A DNA stretch of 64,000 nucleotides from Lepisosteus oculatus (taxonomy: Eukaryota > Chordata > Actinopteri > Semionotiformes > Lepisosteidae): contig NC_090706.1 of the NCBI RefSeq assembly GCF_040954835.1, positions 40,805,148-40,869,147 on the forward strand. Direction: 5' to 3'. Below the pieces are notes generated by a model that had not been told where the DNA came from, did not search any database, and saw only the letters and a list, made by a program, of their open reading frames with translations. The translations under genes were made by a program, and so were the position numbers. Positions 27,201 to 35,470 of this stretch are shown here, one piece after another. The stretch's first letter is position 1, and every line of letters starts with the position of its first letter.

Positions 27201-30200
27201 TGGTTTTCTAAAAGGGGCACCGCCACCTTGGTCGAACATGTGGGCGTTAAACACTTTGGGGGTGCATCTTCAACAGCTCGCTTACAGTAACCAGGGCGGG
27301 GCGCAGTTTGGGGTTCCCTTCCCTGAGTGTCTGTGTGTGTCTGTTCCAGCTGCGGAACGTGGGCAGCGGCTTGTGTGCAGAGAGCAAGCACAGCGCCTCT
27401 GGCTCCCCCATCAGGCTGGAGGTCTGCGCGGCGGGCCGAGGGGAGACGGGCTGGAGTCACGGCCAGGTGAGTGGCACAGGCCTGGCCTCTGGAGGCCCTG
27501 GCGTCTTGATTCTATCATAGAATAATAACAATAATGATATCTTAACACTAGTACAGTGCTTTTCTGGACACTCCACTCAAAGCGCTTTACAGGTCATGGG
27601 GATCCCCTCCACCAGCACCAGTGTGCAGCCCCACCTGGATGATGTGCCAGTCCGCTCCCCACACACCAGCTCTCAGTGGGGAGGAGAGCAGAGTGATGGA
27701 GCCGGTTCAGAGAGGGGGATTATTAGGAGGCCATGATGGGTAAAGACCAGGGGGAAATTTGGCCAGGACACCAGGGTTACACCCTTGGACCATAGAGAGT
27801 CACCTTTACCCTTTGGGCAAAGTGCATTTCCATGTCGTTTCCATATGTGACACTTGAAGTCCACTGGGTTGATTTTCACAGCGTTGAAGATTTTGAATGT
27901 TTGTATCAAATTCTCTTTCTATCTGCTCCTTAAGCCTGTCCATGGCAGCTGTTAAGACCCAAAATGCATCTGTTTGCTCTTCTCTGGACTGATTCCAGAG
28001 CAGCAGTATGGTCATTTCGTTATTACTGACCTGAACATTCTGATCAGAAAGCACTCCCAAAATGTGACATTTGTCAAAATGAGGTAGACCACATTCCTGT
28101 TGGGTTAAACTCAAACACATACCCTCAGACTGAGCCAGGACTGCTACATCTGACCATCTTGACTTATGCCAAGTGTAAGGACAAAAAAAAGAGAATATGA
28201 TGTATGAAAAACCTTTGAATGTTTGTTGGCGTAAACTTTGCCATGCTGAATTTGTGCAATAAATTTGAACTACATTTTGTTTTCCTTGTTCAGTTGCTAT
28301 GCATTTGAATTGCTTAATCTGTTTTCTGTATTTTTCTTGCAACTGTGATAGCAATCTTTTTTCTAAATATGTTTTTGGAAACTTTGCTTTGCTTTTACAG
28401 TCGTCTGAGACTGCAGGAGACCTTTGGAAAGGGCGTGATCATGAACTGGGGTTTAGAAGCAATTTCGCCAAATCATGTCAGTTTTTAATGACAGTGACAG
28501 AAAGCAATTTAAGCACACTGGAGCACATCAGAGAGAGTTTGTATTTAACATTAAAAAAAGTAAAAAAACATCACCCTGGATTTTGAAGCTGTGACACTTC
28601 GGTTAATGGAAGAATGTTACCAATTAATCTTGTGCCTGACAGGCAAAATAGGCAAATTAAAAAAATGGAAGAAGCTCATTGCAGCACTGAGAACAGACCT
28701 GAATACATGAACAAAGCTGTCAAAAGATTAAATTGGAGGCTGCTACTGCTGCCATATAAACCTGCTACTGTAATAACTGCAAACAGGTTTGCAAAACAGC
28801 AAAACAAACTCAGCTCTTAAAACCCCCAGGATTCTCCTCTGGGAGTGCGCTCCCCTCCTGTGTCACTCTCTTCTGGCAGTGCACCCAATACCTGTGTCAC
28901 TCTCCTATCGGAGTGCACACTCCTGTGTCACTCTCCTCTGGGAGTGCGCCCCCCTCCTGTGTCACTCTCCTCTGGGGGTGCACCCTCCTCCTGTGTCACT
29001 CTCCTCTGGGAGTGCGCGCTCCTGTGTCACTCTGCTCTGGGAGTGTGCACTCCTGCGTCAGCCCCAGCTCTCAGGAAGGGGAAGGCAGGGTGCAGAGCCC
29101 TGCTGCTGGAGCTGGGTGATAACGGGTTGAAACTCCTGTTTGACTTGCAGGTCTTCACGTTCGGCTGGAGGGAAGACATCCGCGTGGGCGATCCCCTGCA
29201 CACGAAGAAGGTGTGTTTTGATGCTATTTCACACAACAGCCCTGTCACGTTATACGACTGCCATGGCATGAAAGGGAATCAGCTATGGAGATACAGAAAG
29301 GTAAGAACAGCCTGTAATCTTGATCATTTTACACCTTAGATACAAAAAGGCTGAACTGCTGTACATCTGTGCTGCTCTTTTATTTTTCTTTTTTTTCAGT
29401 GGGAGCTGTATGAAGTAATTATCTGATTACTGGGCAGGAATTCCCTGGAAGGGGTTTGATAGACTGACTTGAATCATGAAAGCTGATTCCAGAGTCTGTA
29501 TTGATTAGTTATTAGTCTTCAGTGCTTCGCCTGAATCTGGAAGGAAAAAAAAATCTTACTTTCCTCTAGATTTTAGTTATTGTTGCAATATTGGTTTTAA
29601 TTAAAATCATTTTGACTTGGATAATGAATTTCAATTGCCCGGCATCTAGTGTACAAGGGTAATTGAATAGACCCTGTTTGCCTCAGTCTTTTTTTCACTG
29701 CTACTAGTAAACTGGATCAGAATAATTATTTCATCTAGCTCAAGTATAAAATATCAATTTGACTCTTTGCCATGAAGTAAAAGATTTCACTGACAGACCA
29801 TCACTCTCGTGTTTCCTCGGCCTAAGGCATGTTGACACTTTCTTCTTCAGTAATCACCCGGGTGAAGTATTCATTTAAGGTTTTAATTTAACTTATCAAA
29901 ACCATAGTCCCTCATGATATTGTCTGTCGGATGTCTCTCAGATAAATCTAAAGGGGTCCCTAAATTTCCCCCTGCGGTGCTCTGACTCGTTTGCTCTGCC
30001 TGGTCTGCCTCCGGTGCAGCGAGTGACGCCCTGGCTTCTCTCACGGAGTGACTGAACTACCAAACGGGCAGGATGGGGCAGATGGTCTGTGACAAAATAC
30101 CTGTTGTCTCTTTCTTCAGGACAAAAGTATCTACCACCCCATCAGTAACAGCTGCGTGGACGCCAGCCCAGCAGAGAAAAAGGTCTTCATGAACAGCTGT

Positions 30201-30278
30201 GACTCCTCCAAAACACAGCAGTGGGTGTTTGAGAAAACAAACTCCACCGTCTTGGAACTGTTCAACAGAAACAACTGA
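129..30278 (+). CDS. GALNT10: Polypeptide N-acetylgalactosaminyltransferase 10 (partial; nine 3' coding exons)
   Basis: Spliced CDS: 129-295, 14416-14601, 17405-17588, 20219-20336, 24315-24422, 26423-26644, 27350-27466, 29151-29300, 30120-30278. All junctions are GT-AG and the frame is continuous for 469 residues to TGA at 30276. The product aligns closely, from memory, with residues about 135-603 of human GALNT10. The enzyme starts mucin-type O-glycosylation in the Golgi by transferring GalNAc from UDP-GalNAc to Ser/Thr, preferring pre-glycosylated peptides. Visible landmarks (fragment numbering): GT27 N-terminal catalytic half with [16 protein letters not shown] at 15-30, the metal-binding DSH at 103-105, the Gal/GalNAc-T segment [18 protein letters not shown] near 185-202, [11 protein letters not shown] at 208-218, and a ricin-type lectin domain over about 329-469 with QLW and QQW. 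The signal-anchor and stem exons lie upstream of the window. GALNT7 is the nearest alternative, but the sequence and the SAP30L/HAND1 neighbours favour GALNT10. Confidence 0.95.
1160..1235 (-). repeat. Fragment of an ancient dispersed repeat
   Basis: On the minus strand the segment reads like the common fish repeat containing ctgtgggaggaaaccagag followed by cacccagaggaaaccc. The family appears to be the same as that at 19860-20010 and 62080-62326. It is heavily diverged and the exact family name is not assigned. Confidence 0.5.
2447..2786 (+). repeat. Degenerate tandem repeat, unit about 45-55 bp
   Basis: About seven diverged units contain gtccagtcctggtcctggag followed by gtcagtgtgtctgcagcag. 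One unit, at about 2539-2566, is inverted (ctgaccctccaggaccagga). The unit resembles a single copy at 35279-35345, so it probably arose by amplification of part of a dispersed element. Confidence 0.7.
4885..4940 (+). repeat. tRNA-like SINE head fragment (degenerate)
   Basis: The segment ggtggtgtagtggt fits a Pol III A box, and about 30 bases later gggtcgaggc resembles a decayed B box. No cloverleaf or intact tRNA is visible. This is most likely the 5' end of an old tRNA-derived SINE. Confidence 0.3.
9140..9215 (+). repeat. Short dispersed-repeat remnant
   Basis: The sequence atggataggcgtcctgtcct followed by aggtataaaataaatggat resembles the tail of a common fish repeat that usually ends in a run like tggataagcggttaagaaaatgaatgg. 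It is short and diverged, so the assignment is tentative. Confidence 0.3.
10863..11008 (+). repeat. LINE remnant, C-terminal end of reverse-transcriptase ORF (CR1-like)
   Basis: One frame reads [18 protein letters not shown] and continues [16 protein letters not shown]. This resembles the C-terminal tail of CR1-clade LINE polymerases (consensus like LFSLEKRRLRGDLI..FK). No further LINE sequence is evident, so it is a short dead fragment. Related fragments lie in antisense at 27870-27915, 37617-37830 and 41855-41915. Confidence 0.6.
11195..11400. repeat. Dispersed-repeat fragment (family not assigned)
   Basis: An A-rich segment includes tttattgaacagggacagag, then an ACA-rich run (acaagacacagacacaacat). 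This pattern of a T-run followed by attgaacagggacag is typical of dispersed fish repeats. The boundaries are approximate. Confidence 0.35.
14416..14601 (+). CDS. GALNT10: GALNT10 coding exon B
   Basis: The acceptor cttttttaattag ends at 14415 and the donor gtcagt starts at 14602. The exon encodes (E)[19 protein letters not shown] through [10 protein letters not shown]. It contains [12 protein letters not shown] and the DSH metal-binding triad at fragment residues 103-105, needed for Mn2+ and UDP-GalNAc binding in this family. Both ends are phase 1. Confidence 0.95.
14929..15197 (+). repeat. Minisatellite, unit about 34 bp
   Basis: About eight imperfect units follow the pattern gtgaccgactccgcctttcc then cctccgtcgccgcg. 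Units start near 14952, 14986, 15020, 15055, 15089, 15124, 15157 and 15191. The array is GC-rich, with several CpGs per unit, and lies about 330 bp after exon B. Long open frames on the minus strand here are artefacts of the repeat. Confidence 0.85.
16826..16880 (+). repeat. tRNA-derived SINE fragment (degenerate)
   Basis: The sequence gcggtgtggaggagtgactg is followed by gaacgttgtgggttcgagtc. The last part is a good B-box match (ggttcgagtc), in the arrangement common in fish SINE heads. The body is not recognisable. Confidence 0.4.
17405..17588 (+). CDS. GALNT10: GALNT10 coding exon C
   Basis: The acceptor ggttccag ends at 17404 and the donor gtgagt starts at 17589. It encodes (D)[20 protein letters not shown] through RADPSEPF(E), including the [14 protein letters not shown] segment. 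The sequence is nearly identical to human GALNT10. It ends after two bases of a Glu codon. Confidence 0.95.
18092..18289 (+). repeat. Minisatellite, 19-bp unit
   Basis: About ten and a half copies of gagcgtgtcacattgtcca lie in tandem. Variant units read gagcctgtc (two copies) and the shortened gagcgtggcaccgtcca form (two copies). The units are nearly identical, so the array is young. It sits about 500 bp downstream of exon C. Confidence 0.92.
18925..19240 (-). repeat. Dispersed repeat, AT-rich
   Basis: The segment gtttattaatcccatgaggg followed by aaactcaactgctacagcag resembles a very common fish interspersed repeat (tttattgatcccagggggaaattc type). An A-rich stretch with aca repeats follows. 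The minus orientation is inferred from the terminal tttatt. Family and exact ends were not determined. Confidence 0.5.
19640..20010 (+). repeat. Composite of two repeat remnants
   Basis: At 19662-19720, tttatatagcagctttcata resembles a LINE 3' tail. At 19860-20010, gccagggcagggtacatccc, then ggacaggacacaagtccatc and acagggcagacacacag, matches the middle of the dispersed family also seen at 62080-62326. Both are diverged. Confidence 0.5.
20219..20336 (+). CDS. GALNT10: GALNT10 coding exon D (Gal/GalNAc-T motif)
   Basis: The acceptor gtgtctcctag ends at 20218 and the donor gtagga starts at 20337. It encodes (E)[21 protein letters not shown], then [18 protein letters not shown]. This is the Gal/GalNAc-T motif of the C-terminal catalytic half, which helps bind UDP-GalNAc. 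Conservation with human is almost complete. Confidence 0.96.
20337..24314 (+). other. GALNT10: GALNT10 intron (4.0 kb)
   Basis: Donor gtagga, acceptor gatgtcaccag. The sequence is mostly unique-looking and AT-rich. I see no exon, RNA gene or clear repeat beyond short microsatellite-like runs (aca-rich at about 20525-20570). Confidence 0.8.
24315..24422 (+). CDS. GALNT10: GALNT10 coding exon E
   Basis: The acceptor ccag ends at 24314 and the donor gtaagt starts at 24423. Its 36 codons encode [20 protein letters not shown], then [16 protein letters not shown]. The exon carries the WMCGG and CSRVGH elements typical of all GalNAc-transferases. Both ends are phase 0. Confidence 0.96.
24423..26422 (+). 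other. GALNT10: GALNT10 intron (2.0 kb)
   Basis: Donor gtaagt, acceptor gctctcctgcag. It includes the GC-rich repeated block at 24769-24912. The remainder is unique-looking sequence. Confidence 0.85.
24769..24912 (+). repeat. GC-rich degenerate short tandem repeats
   Basis: Units like ccctgtgtcggacccctgtg and gggggccctgtgtggggg repeat with 13-27 bp periodicity. G-runs of four to six bases recur on the plus strand, so G-quadruplex formation is possible. The block lies about 350 bp after exon E. Confidence 0.8.
26423..26644 (+). CDS. GALNT10: GALNT10 coding exon F (end of catalytic domain)
   Basis: The acceptor tcctgcag ends at 26422. The 74 codons encode [20 protein letters not shown] through [12 protein letters not shown], the end of the catalytic domain and the linker to the lectin domain. 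The donor gtacag at 26645 is chosen because the next exon continues LRNVGSGLC, matching human IRNVGTGLC. This donor is the first of nine tandem copies in the minisatellite that starts here. Confidence 0.93.
26637..27006 (+). repeat. Minisatellite overlapping the exon F splice donor, 42-bp unit
   Basis: The motif gaggtacag occurs at 26642, 26684, 26726, 26757, 26799, 26841, 26883, 26925 and 26967. Spacing is 42 bp, except one 31-bp unit at 26726-26756. The first copy is the authentic exon F donor, and the unit includes the last several exon bases (gggagag). The array is open in forward and reverse frames, so long ORFs here are repeat artefacts unless the intron is retained. Confidence 0.95.
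26645..27349 (+). other. GALNT10: GALNT10 intron (705 bp)
   Basis: Donor gtacag, acceptor ctgttccag. More than half of the intron is the 42-bp minisatellite. A canonical AATAAA lies at 27014-27019, directly after the array. Confidence 0.88.
27014..27019 (+). terminator. Candidate intronic poly(A) signal
   Basis: AATAAA is followed by a T-rich stretch (gcttttgttttctttacttt). It lies inside the intron that separates the catalytic exons from the lectin exons of GALNT10. Use of this site is an inference; the hexamer alone occurs often by chance. Confidence 0.25.
27350..27466 (+). CDS. GALNT10: GALNT10 coding exon G (lectin domain start)
   Basis: The acceptor ctgttccag ends at 27349 and the donor gtgagt starts at 27467. 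Its 39 codons encode [20 protein letters not shown], then [19 protein letters not shown]. It begins the ricin-type beta-trefoil lectin domain that binds GalNAc-bearing glycopeptides. It is less conserved than the catalytic exons, as expected. Confidence 0.93.
27515..27800 (-). repeat. Dispersed repeat with AAT-type tail, antisense copy
   Basis: On the minus strand the element ends in aaagcgctttgagtggagtg, tccagaaaagcactgt and an ATT-rich tail. The same family lies in plus orientation at about 60785-61020, and truncated at 48865-48967. The element looks like a retroposon with a microsatellite tail. Shared internal sequence includes ccactgagagctggtgtgtg. Confidence 0.75.
27870..27915 (-). repeat. 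LINE remnant (CR1-like C-terminus)
   Basis: The minus strand reads [20 protein letters not shown], similar to the [10 protein letters not shown]-type tail of CR1-like LINE polymerases. It is a short, diverged fragment and the upstream LINE frame is lost. Confidence 0.5.
28843..29056 (+). repeat. Minisatellite, unit about 30-35 bp
   Basis: About seven imperfect units repeat the pattern cctgtgtcactctcctctgg then gagtgcgc. The array ends about 95 bp upstream of exon H, so it adjoins the likely branch-point region. The units are pyrimidine-rich. Confidence 0.88.
29151..29300 (+). CDS. GALNT10: GALNT10 coding exon H (lectin domain)
   Basis: The acceptor gacttgcag ends at 29150 and the donor gtaaga starts at 29301. 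It encodes [20 protein letters not shown], then [20 protein letters not shown] and [10 protein letters not shown]. The CFDA, YDCH and QLW elements belong to the middle repeat of the ricin-type lectin fold. Confidence 0.96.
29301..30119 (+). other. GALNT10: GALNT10 intron (819 bp)
   Basis: Donor gtaaga, acceptor tctttcttcag. The sequence looks unique and AT-rich, with no repeat or further exon seen. Confidence 0.85.
30120..30278 (+). CDS. GALNT10: GALNT10 terminal coding exon
   Basis: The acceptor tttcttcag ends at 30119. It encodes [20 protein letters not shown] through [13 protein letters not shown], with stop TGA at 30276-30278. It includes the last lectin repeat with QQW. The C-terminus is one Asn longer than the human form as I recall it. 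Confidence 0.95.
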   Translation, partial: DKSIYHPISNSCVDASPAEKKVFMNSCDSSKTQQWVFEKTNSTVLELFNRNN

Positions 30279-33200
30279 AACACCAACTCCAAGGTCTGGA
30301 GTGTATTTTCCTATGGAGCCGGGTATGTGGATATTCTGGGGGAATTTAGAAGGAACATTGGGGACAAGGGATGTTTCTCGGGATTGGTAAAATTGTGATG
30401 GGCAAGCCAGTCTGCATGTGCGCGCTGTAGGAATGCAGACAGCCTGGCCGTCAAATTATGCTGGGATAAAGTCTGAAATGGTCGGGGCAGTAGGGTTTTA
30501 TCTTATTTTGGGACTGATTTACCTACAAGGGTTTTTTTTTGCAGTAGCTTCCAGGTGGTGCAACTGATAGTTATGCATCTCCTTTGTCCCTTGAAGCCTG
30601 TCTTGTGGACGCCGGCAGCTTTGCTCCAAGCACAGCGACCCTCGGCCACCCTTAGGCCTCACAACACATGGCGCCAGCCTGAGACATCCCTGCCACTCCA
30701 GCGGACCAGTCGGCGCGCAGAAAGGGCTGCTCTTAGCTCCCTGTCTGGGGATCAATAACATTTCAGTCCTGCACTGCCACTGTGCATTTGAATGTTAATT
30801 TAACAACTAAATGCACTGCATGTCTTGAAACACCCAGCACACAGAAGCAGATAAATTAGCCATTAGTAATAAGTTAGACAACATTAATAAGATGGCAACT
30901 AGTTTGTGACAGAAGTCCATGTAATACAATTATGTCTAAAACTTTCTTGAACCCCAGCTCTTTGTTTTCAAAAGCTTAGAATCCATTAAAGCATCACAAA
31001 GTATGTTGTCTAAAGGCTTTTAATGCTTAATGGTGGCAGTAGGATCTGGAAAGCAGCTATTAAGACACTAACAGCAGATGTAATCTATGCACCTTTTTAC
31101 ATCTGAAGAGGAAGTGTTTTGAAATATTAAACTGAGATAAAGAATCAAACTCTTTTTTTTTGTTGGGGGAAAAACTGGATAGTGATATTTATGAAAACTC
31201 TGTTTAGCAGTAATACGAATCAGATCCGTCTGGGGGCTGACACGATCATGCCAGTCTGGTTTGCCCAGGTCGCAGCTGTAGGAGGGGCTCACACGGTCGA
31301 ACCTGAGGTGGCAGACTTGAACGAAATCTCAGTGCCTTGCTGGACAAGGGCCGACGCATCCCAGCTCTGGGCCAAGGAGCCTTTTTTAAAGCATTGTTGT
31401 GTGTGTGCGCCCAGCACGTTAGCTTGTAAAGCATTTCTAATGAATGTTAACTTTCTGTGTTTTTCAACTGTAGTATTTGTTCGCTTGGGAAAAGAGAGTG
31501 ACACAGTTTCAGATAACGGTATGTTTTAGGTTTAAAAGGGAACTCCAATTAGAACAACACATTTAAACATATGCAACAGTTGGATAAACGCATACGAAAG
31601 CCCCAACAGCTGTTTGAGTGATTCTGTCCGTGGAGAGTTATTTCTCTCCAGGAAGCTCGACTGTGTTCAAAGCCCCAGCTCTCTTGCACTGACTGCACTT
31701 GCCCTCGTCTCTCTCTTGGGAACCCCCGACCAGAGCCGGGCCTCCGACGACCTCTTGTGGTTGACCCCTGTGTGCTTCAGTCCGAGAGGCTGTACGTCTC
31801 TGAACCAGATTTTTAGGTTTACTTTTGATGGCTGTCTCTTCTCACCACAATACCACCTCTAAGCCTGCTCTCAGAGCCTCCTCCTGACAAATTGTTCTTC
31901 GTCAGTCCTGGGGTGGGACACTTCTAAGGCCAACAGGCAGGTGGCACTCTTCCTGCCAGATCCCAGAAGTCCCAGCCAGTCCACCTGCCTCCTGGCTGGC
32001 ACGGTCATTTATCTGTTTGCAAGAGTGTAGGACCTGTGCCCGGGGCCCTGTTTACATTTGACACTGCTTAGCGGTGTTTTGCAATGAGATGTTTAGTTTA
32101 TTGTTATTAGCAGTACAGTAGAAGTAGGATATTTCAATGTCACTGTTTTTATTTCAAACGGGCTGTTGGGCTGGAGTTCCCTATTAGAACAGTAAGGTCA
32201 TGAGAGAGGGTGGTGTCACTGTCTATTCTGTCAATGTGCTGCTATATCCTAGAGGGGTTAGAAATAATACTGGAGGCTTTTTGGAGTGACAACTTAGCAA
32301 CCTTTAATTAATTATAATGCTCTTTTTAATTATGTGCCCATGTGTGTTTTTTTTCTGCTTCAAGCAGGGTTCATTTTCACTAATAAGCCATTTCATAATT
32401 CTGCCCTATGTCCTACAGTTGAGTTGCAGGCAGGCTGTGATGCAGGTGGGGAAGAACGTTGCTCTGCTATCAGCTCACAGTCTGCTGAACTCACCCCAGG
32501 AGCTCACTCGTGGTTGAAATTACAGACCCAATTTTCAGAACACAAAACAATCCAAAACCCACTGGATTCAATCATTGGGAACATGTGGCCTTTTGAATTC
32601 ATAATTGTGATGCGTGCAAAGCACAGTGGACTAAGTGAAAACCGTCAAAGAGAATCGTGATGGAAGTTAGAGAATGAAATTGCTGCAATATGGATCCTTT
32701 AAACTAGCAGCTACCCAGTCACCTCAGAAACCGTCTGGATCCATGCTCAAATAGTGTCTGTTCTCTCTCGATTTAAACATGGAGTTGGTTTCTCTGAATT
32801 ATCCCACTCAAAAGAGAGAACCTTAGTTCTTCAGGTTTCATTATGATTTCTGTAGTACTTTGATAGTCCTAAAGACAATAAGATTTATTTTTAATCATTG
32901 CTTTAATGATGGGATTCCTTTTTCCTTTTGGTCGTTTATTTCAGATGTCAAGTAGCACATTATCACACATTAGCACAAACCTTTCACTTGAATAATTGGA
33001 TGCTTTTAGCTTCTCTTATCATACTTTCAGAAAATGTGCTCTCTTTAAAAATATCAGGCTTGGTCTGGACAGGTGCTGAAACGTGAATTTCCAATGCCGG
33101 ACTTTTCAGCCTAAAATAAAACATAAAACACACATAGGAATGCGACAGTGGACTTTCTCCAGATCTTCTTGTATAAATATGATTATTGGATCTGAGACTT

Positions 33201-34050
33201 CAAAAATGTTTTACTATTTAAATCAGCTCTGTCTTCTGCAATGCCCTTTTTGAGAATGATTTTAACACTTTTAAAGAAAAGGGTCTGTCATACAGTGTTT
33301 GGCACTTTAAATTAATGCAAACGAACCTGCAAAACTGAATGCTTCCAGCATGTCAATTTAGGGTAGAAAAAGTTTCTAGATTTGGAATATACTTTAATTT
33401 TAACTGGATGTTTTATAGGAGGAATTTTGTAGAATTCTGTCTTACTTGTGGGCATTATCTTATGCTTTCAATGCTGTAATTTTGTGAACTCGGAATTGTT
33501 ATATTTAAAGACTTCATGAAATATATTTGGGCTTAGATGAGCTGAATGGTTTCCTCTCGTTTGTAACCTTTCTAACATCCTGGAGGTGAATCGGAGAGCT
33601 TGTGTGGCTTCGCAGTGGAAGTTCTAGAACCCGTGTGCTTGTTTCAGCTGGGTGGTTCAGGGGATCTCGAAACAATTTGATTTTATTCTAATATGAGATA
33701 TATTTTGGGGGGGTGCTAATTCAATTAATATTTTTATAAAGAGGAAAAATACATCTTTTATACAGTTGAAATTTGATAATTTCCTATTTGAAATACTGTT
33801 CAGCTAAAGTGAAAGAAATGTTTGCATTGTTGCTTTTAATTCACAATATACTGTGTATACTTGGTGTGGAATTATGTTTAGGGGATTAAAGTGCACATTT
33901 TGTATCTCATAAATATCCAATATTTTTTTCTACTGACTTTTAGACACAATGACTGTAAAAAATGTATTTAGATATTTAACAAACTACAACTAAACTGGAA
34001 TTGTATAATATTTTTGCTGAAATGTACAATAAAATGTTTATATATTTGAA
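30279..34050 (+). other. GALNT10: Probable GALNT10 3' UTR (about 3.8 kb)
   Basis: There is no further coding sequence. The region becomes strongly AT-rich, with many ATTTA-like runs towards 33.3-34.05 kb. The end is inferred from AATAAA at 34028. An earlier AATAAA at 33115 could also be used. A long 3' UTR agrees with mammalian GALNT10. Transcript data would be needed to fix the end. Confidence 0.5.
34028..34033 (+). terminator. GALNT10: Likely GALNT10 poly(A) signal
   Basis: AATAAA in the context tgtacaataaaatgtttat, at the end of an AT-rich block. It is followed after about 30 bases by a T-rich stretch (cctgtttttttccttttt) that fits a downstream element. Confidence 0.5.
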
Positions 34051-34124
34051 TTTCTTACTGCCTCCTGTTTTTTTCCTTTTTGGCTTAAAGAATATTTACT
34101 GTTCTCAAAGTTTTGGTGCCCTAC

Positions 34125-34179
34125 CATTATAACAGAGTGCAGTTATAATGCACTCTGGAGAGACCAGTGGTCTCTCCAG
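34125..34179. repeat. Cluster of three interlocking inverted repeats
   Basis: Three perfect arm pairs are visible: cattataac (34125-34133) with gttataatg (34142-34150); cagagtgca (34133-34141) with tgcactctg (34149-34157); and ctggagagacca (34155-34166) with tggtctctccag (34168-34179). The first two interleave in an X-Y-X'-Y' order. The third shares three bases with the second. Confidence 0.9.
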
Positions 34180-34249
34180 TATCTTCAGAGAGCTTTCCAT
34201 CTGTGATAAGCTGGTAAGATAAGATCACATTAGCCATAGATTTTTCTCT

Positions 34250-34500
34250 CTTGAGGAATTTGTCTTTTCGTATACCCCAGCTTGCTCTCCATGAGACACA
34301 CAGACAGGGAGAGAAGCTGGGGGTCAGAGCGCAGGGTCAGACATTTTTACGGCGCCCCTGGAGCAGTTGGGGTTAAGGGCCTTGCTCAGGGGCCCAGCGG
34401 AGTAGGATTCCTCTGCTGGCCGTGGGATACAAACCAGCAACCTTCCAGCCACAGGCGCAGATCCTGAGCCACAGAGCCACCACTCCACCCATAAGGATAG
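34250..34500 (-). repeat. tRNA-derived SINE
   Basis: The minus strand begins with a tRNA-like head: tggctctgtggctcaggatc (A-box region) and, about 40 bases later, a B-box relative ggtttgtatcc. A body with gggcccctgagcaaggccct follows. The 3' part (tgtctcatggagagcaagct, then gacaaattcctc) is shared with the element at 37072-37160, as in SINEs that borrow a LINE tail. Confidence 0.7.
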
Positions 34501-35278
34501 CAGTGTACAATCTAAGGGCTGAAGAAGTGTCCTCATTCGTTCTCGTCCTTGCATTGGCTTGTGCATATTGGGGTGAGGGTCGTAAAAAATACAGGTTACC
34601 CTACGTGTTCATGCCCTGCAGCAACCAGGATCTCATCCCTAGGTGCTCCACATGTAGAAAGGGACTCATTTCATTCACCAGTGAAGCTCAGCTCCTCCTG
34701 GACCAGCTGCCCCACTGCACAGCAGATCAGGGGGACAGAGAGAAGCTGCCCCAGCCCATGTTGCATTAAGGCCAGGACTGCTCAAGCCCAGAGTGAGGTG
34801 GTGGTCTTTTTGAAATGCAGAGTATTTTCATTGTCTTACATCAGCCTGGAAGGAACTGAATCTCCTGAGCAGGATTTCTGAGCTCTGAGTGTGTTGCATC
34901 ATTGGTACATTATCTCTGCTAAGGGCCAGATTGATTAGGCCTTCCCAGACCTTTTCATCTCCTAAAAGTCCCATTTCAAATTGGGATCTTGAAATGTATT
35001 GCTTAAAAAATCCATCTGAAAGGTCTTTAAAAGGAAAGCTTGCAGAGAGAGCTACAAGAGGCCAAGTGAGCATTTGGGAGTTGAAACTGAAAAGATTCCT
35101 CAGATACATGATTAGAATTGGACTGCTTGAAAACTCAAATTTGACTTTAATTAATCTCATTTCCCCCTTAATAAAAAAAATCCAGTCTAGTTCCACTTTG
35201 TTTGTTCCAATGTATATATTAAAACAGATCAGATCAACAGAACTAATCTTCCTTGCTGCCAAATGCATGATTTACTGT

Positions 35279-35470
35279 TCCAGGGCTGGCAGTCCTGCTC
35301 GTGGAGGGCCTGTGTGTCTGCAGGTTATTTCAGCTCGGCTCTTGACTAAAATGAGCTCATTATTGTCCTAACGAGGGCAGTTTAGCAGCTCCTCCCAAGC
35401 TCCTCAGGGGGTGACCACCTGCAGTCACAGCGCCCCCTCCAGGACCAGGAATTTCCCCCTGCTTGTAGAC
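35279..35470. repeat. Dispersed element with inverted ends
   Basis: The left end reads ggcagtcctgctcgtggagg then cctgtgtgtctgcagg. The right end, about 50-70 bp further on, is an approximate inverted copy (cctgcagtcacagcgccccc then tccaggaccagga). The same motif is tandemly amplified at 2447-2786. It could be a small non-autonomous DNA element or two facing copies of one repeat. Confidence 0.45.

Larger units (their letters stand above)
27467..29150 (+). other. GALNT10: GALNT10 intron (1.7 kb)
   Basis: Donor gtgagt, acceptor tttgacttgcag. It contains a dispersed repeat (27515-27800), a LINE fragment (27870-27915) and a minisatellite (28843-29056) that ends about 95 bp before the next exon. 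Confidence 0.85.
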
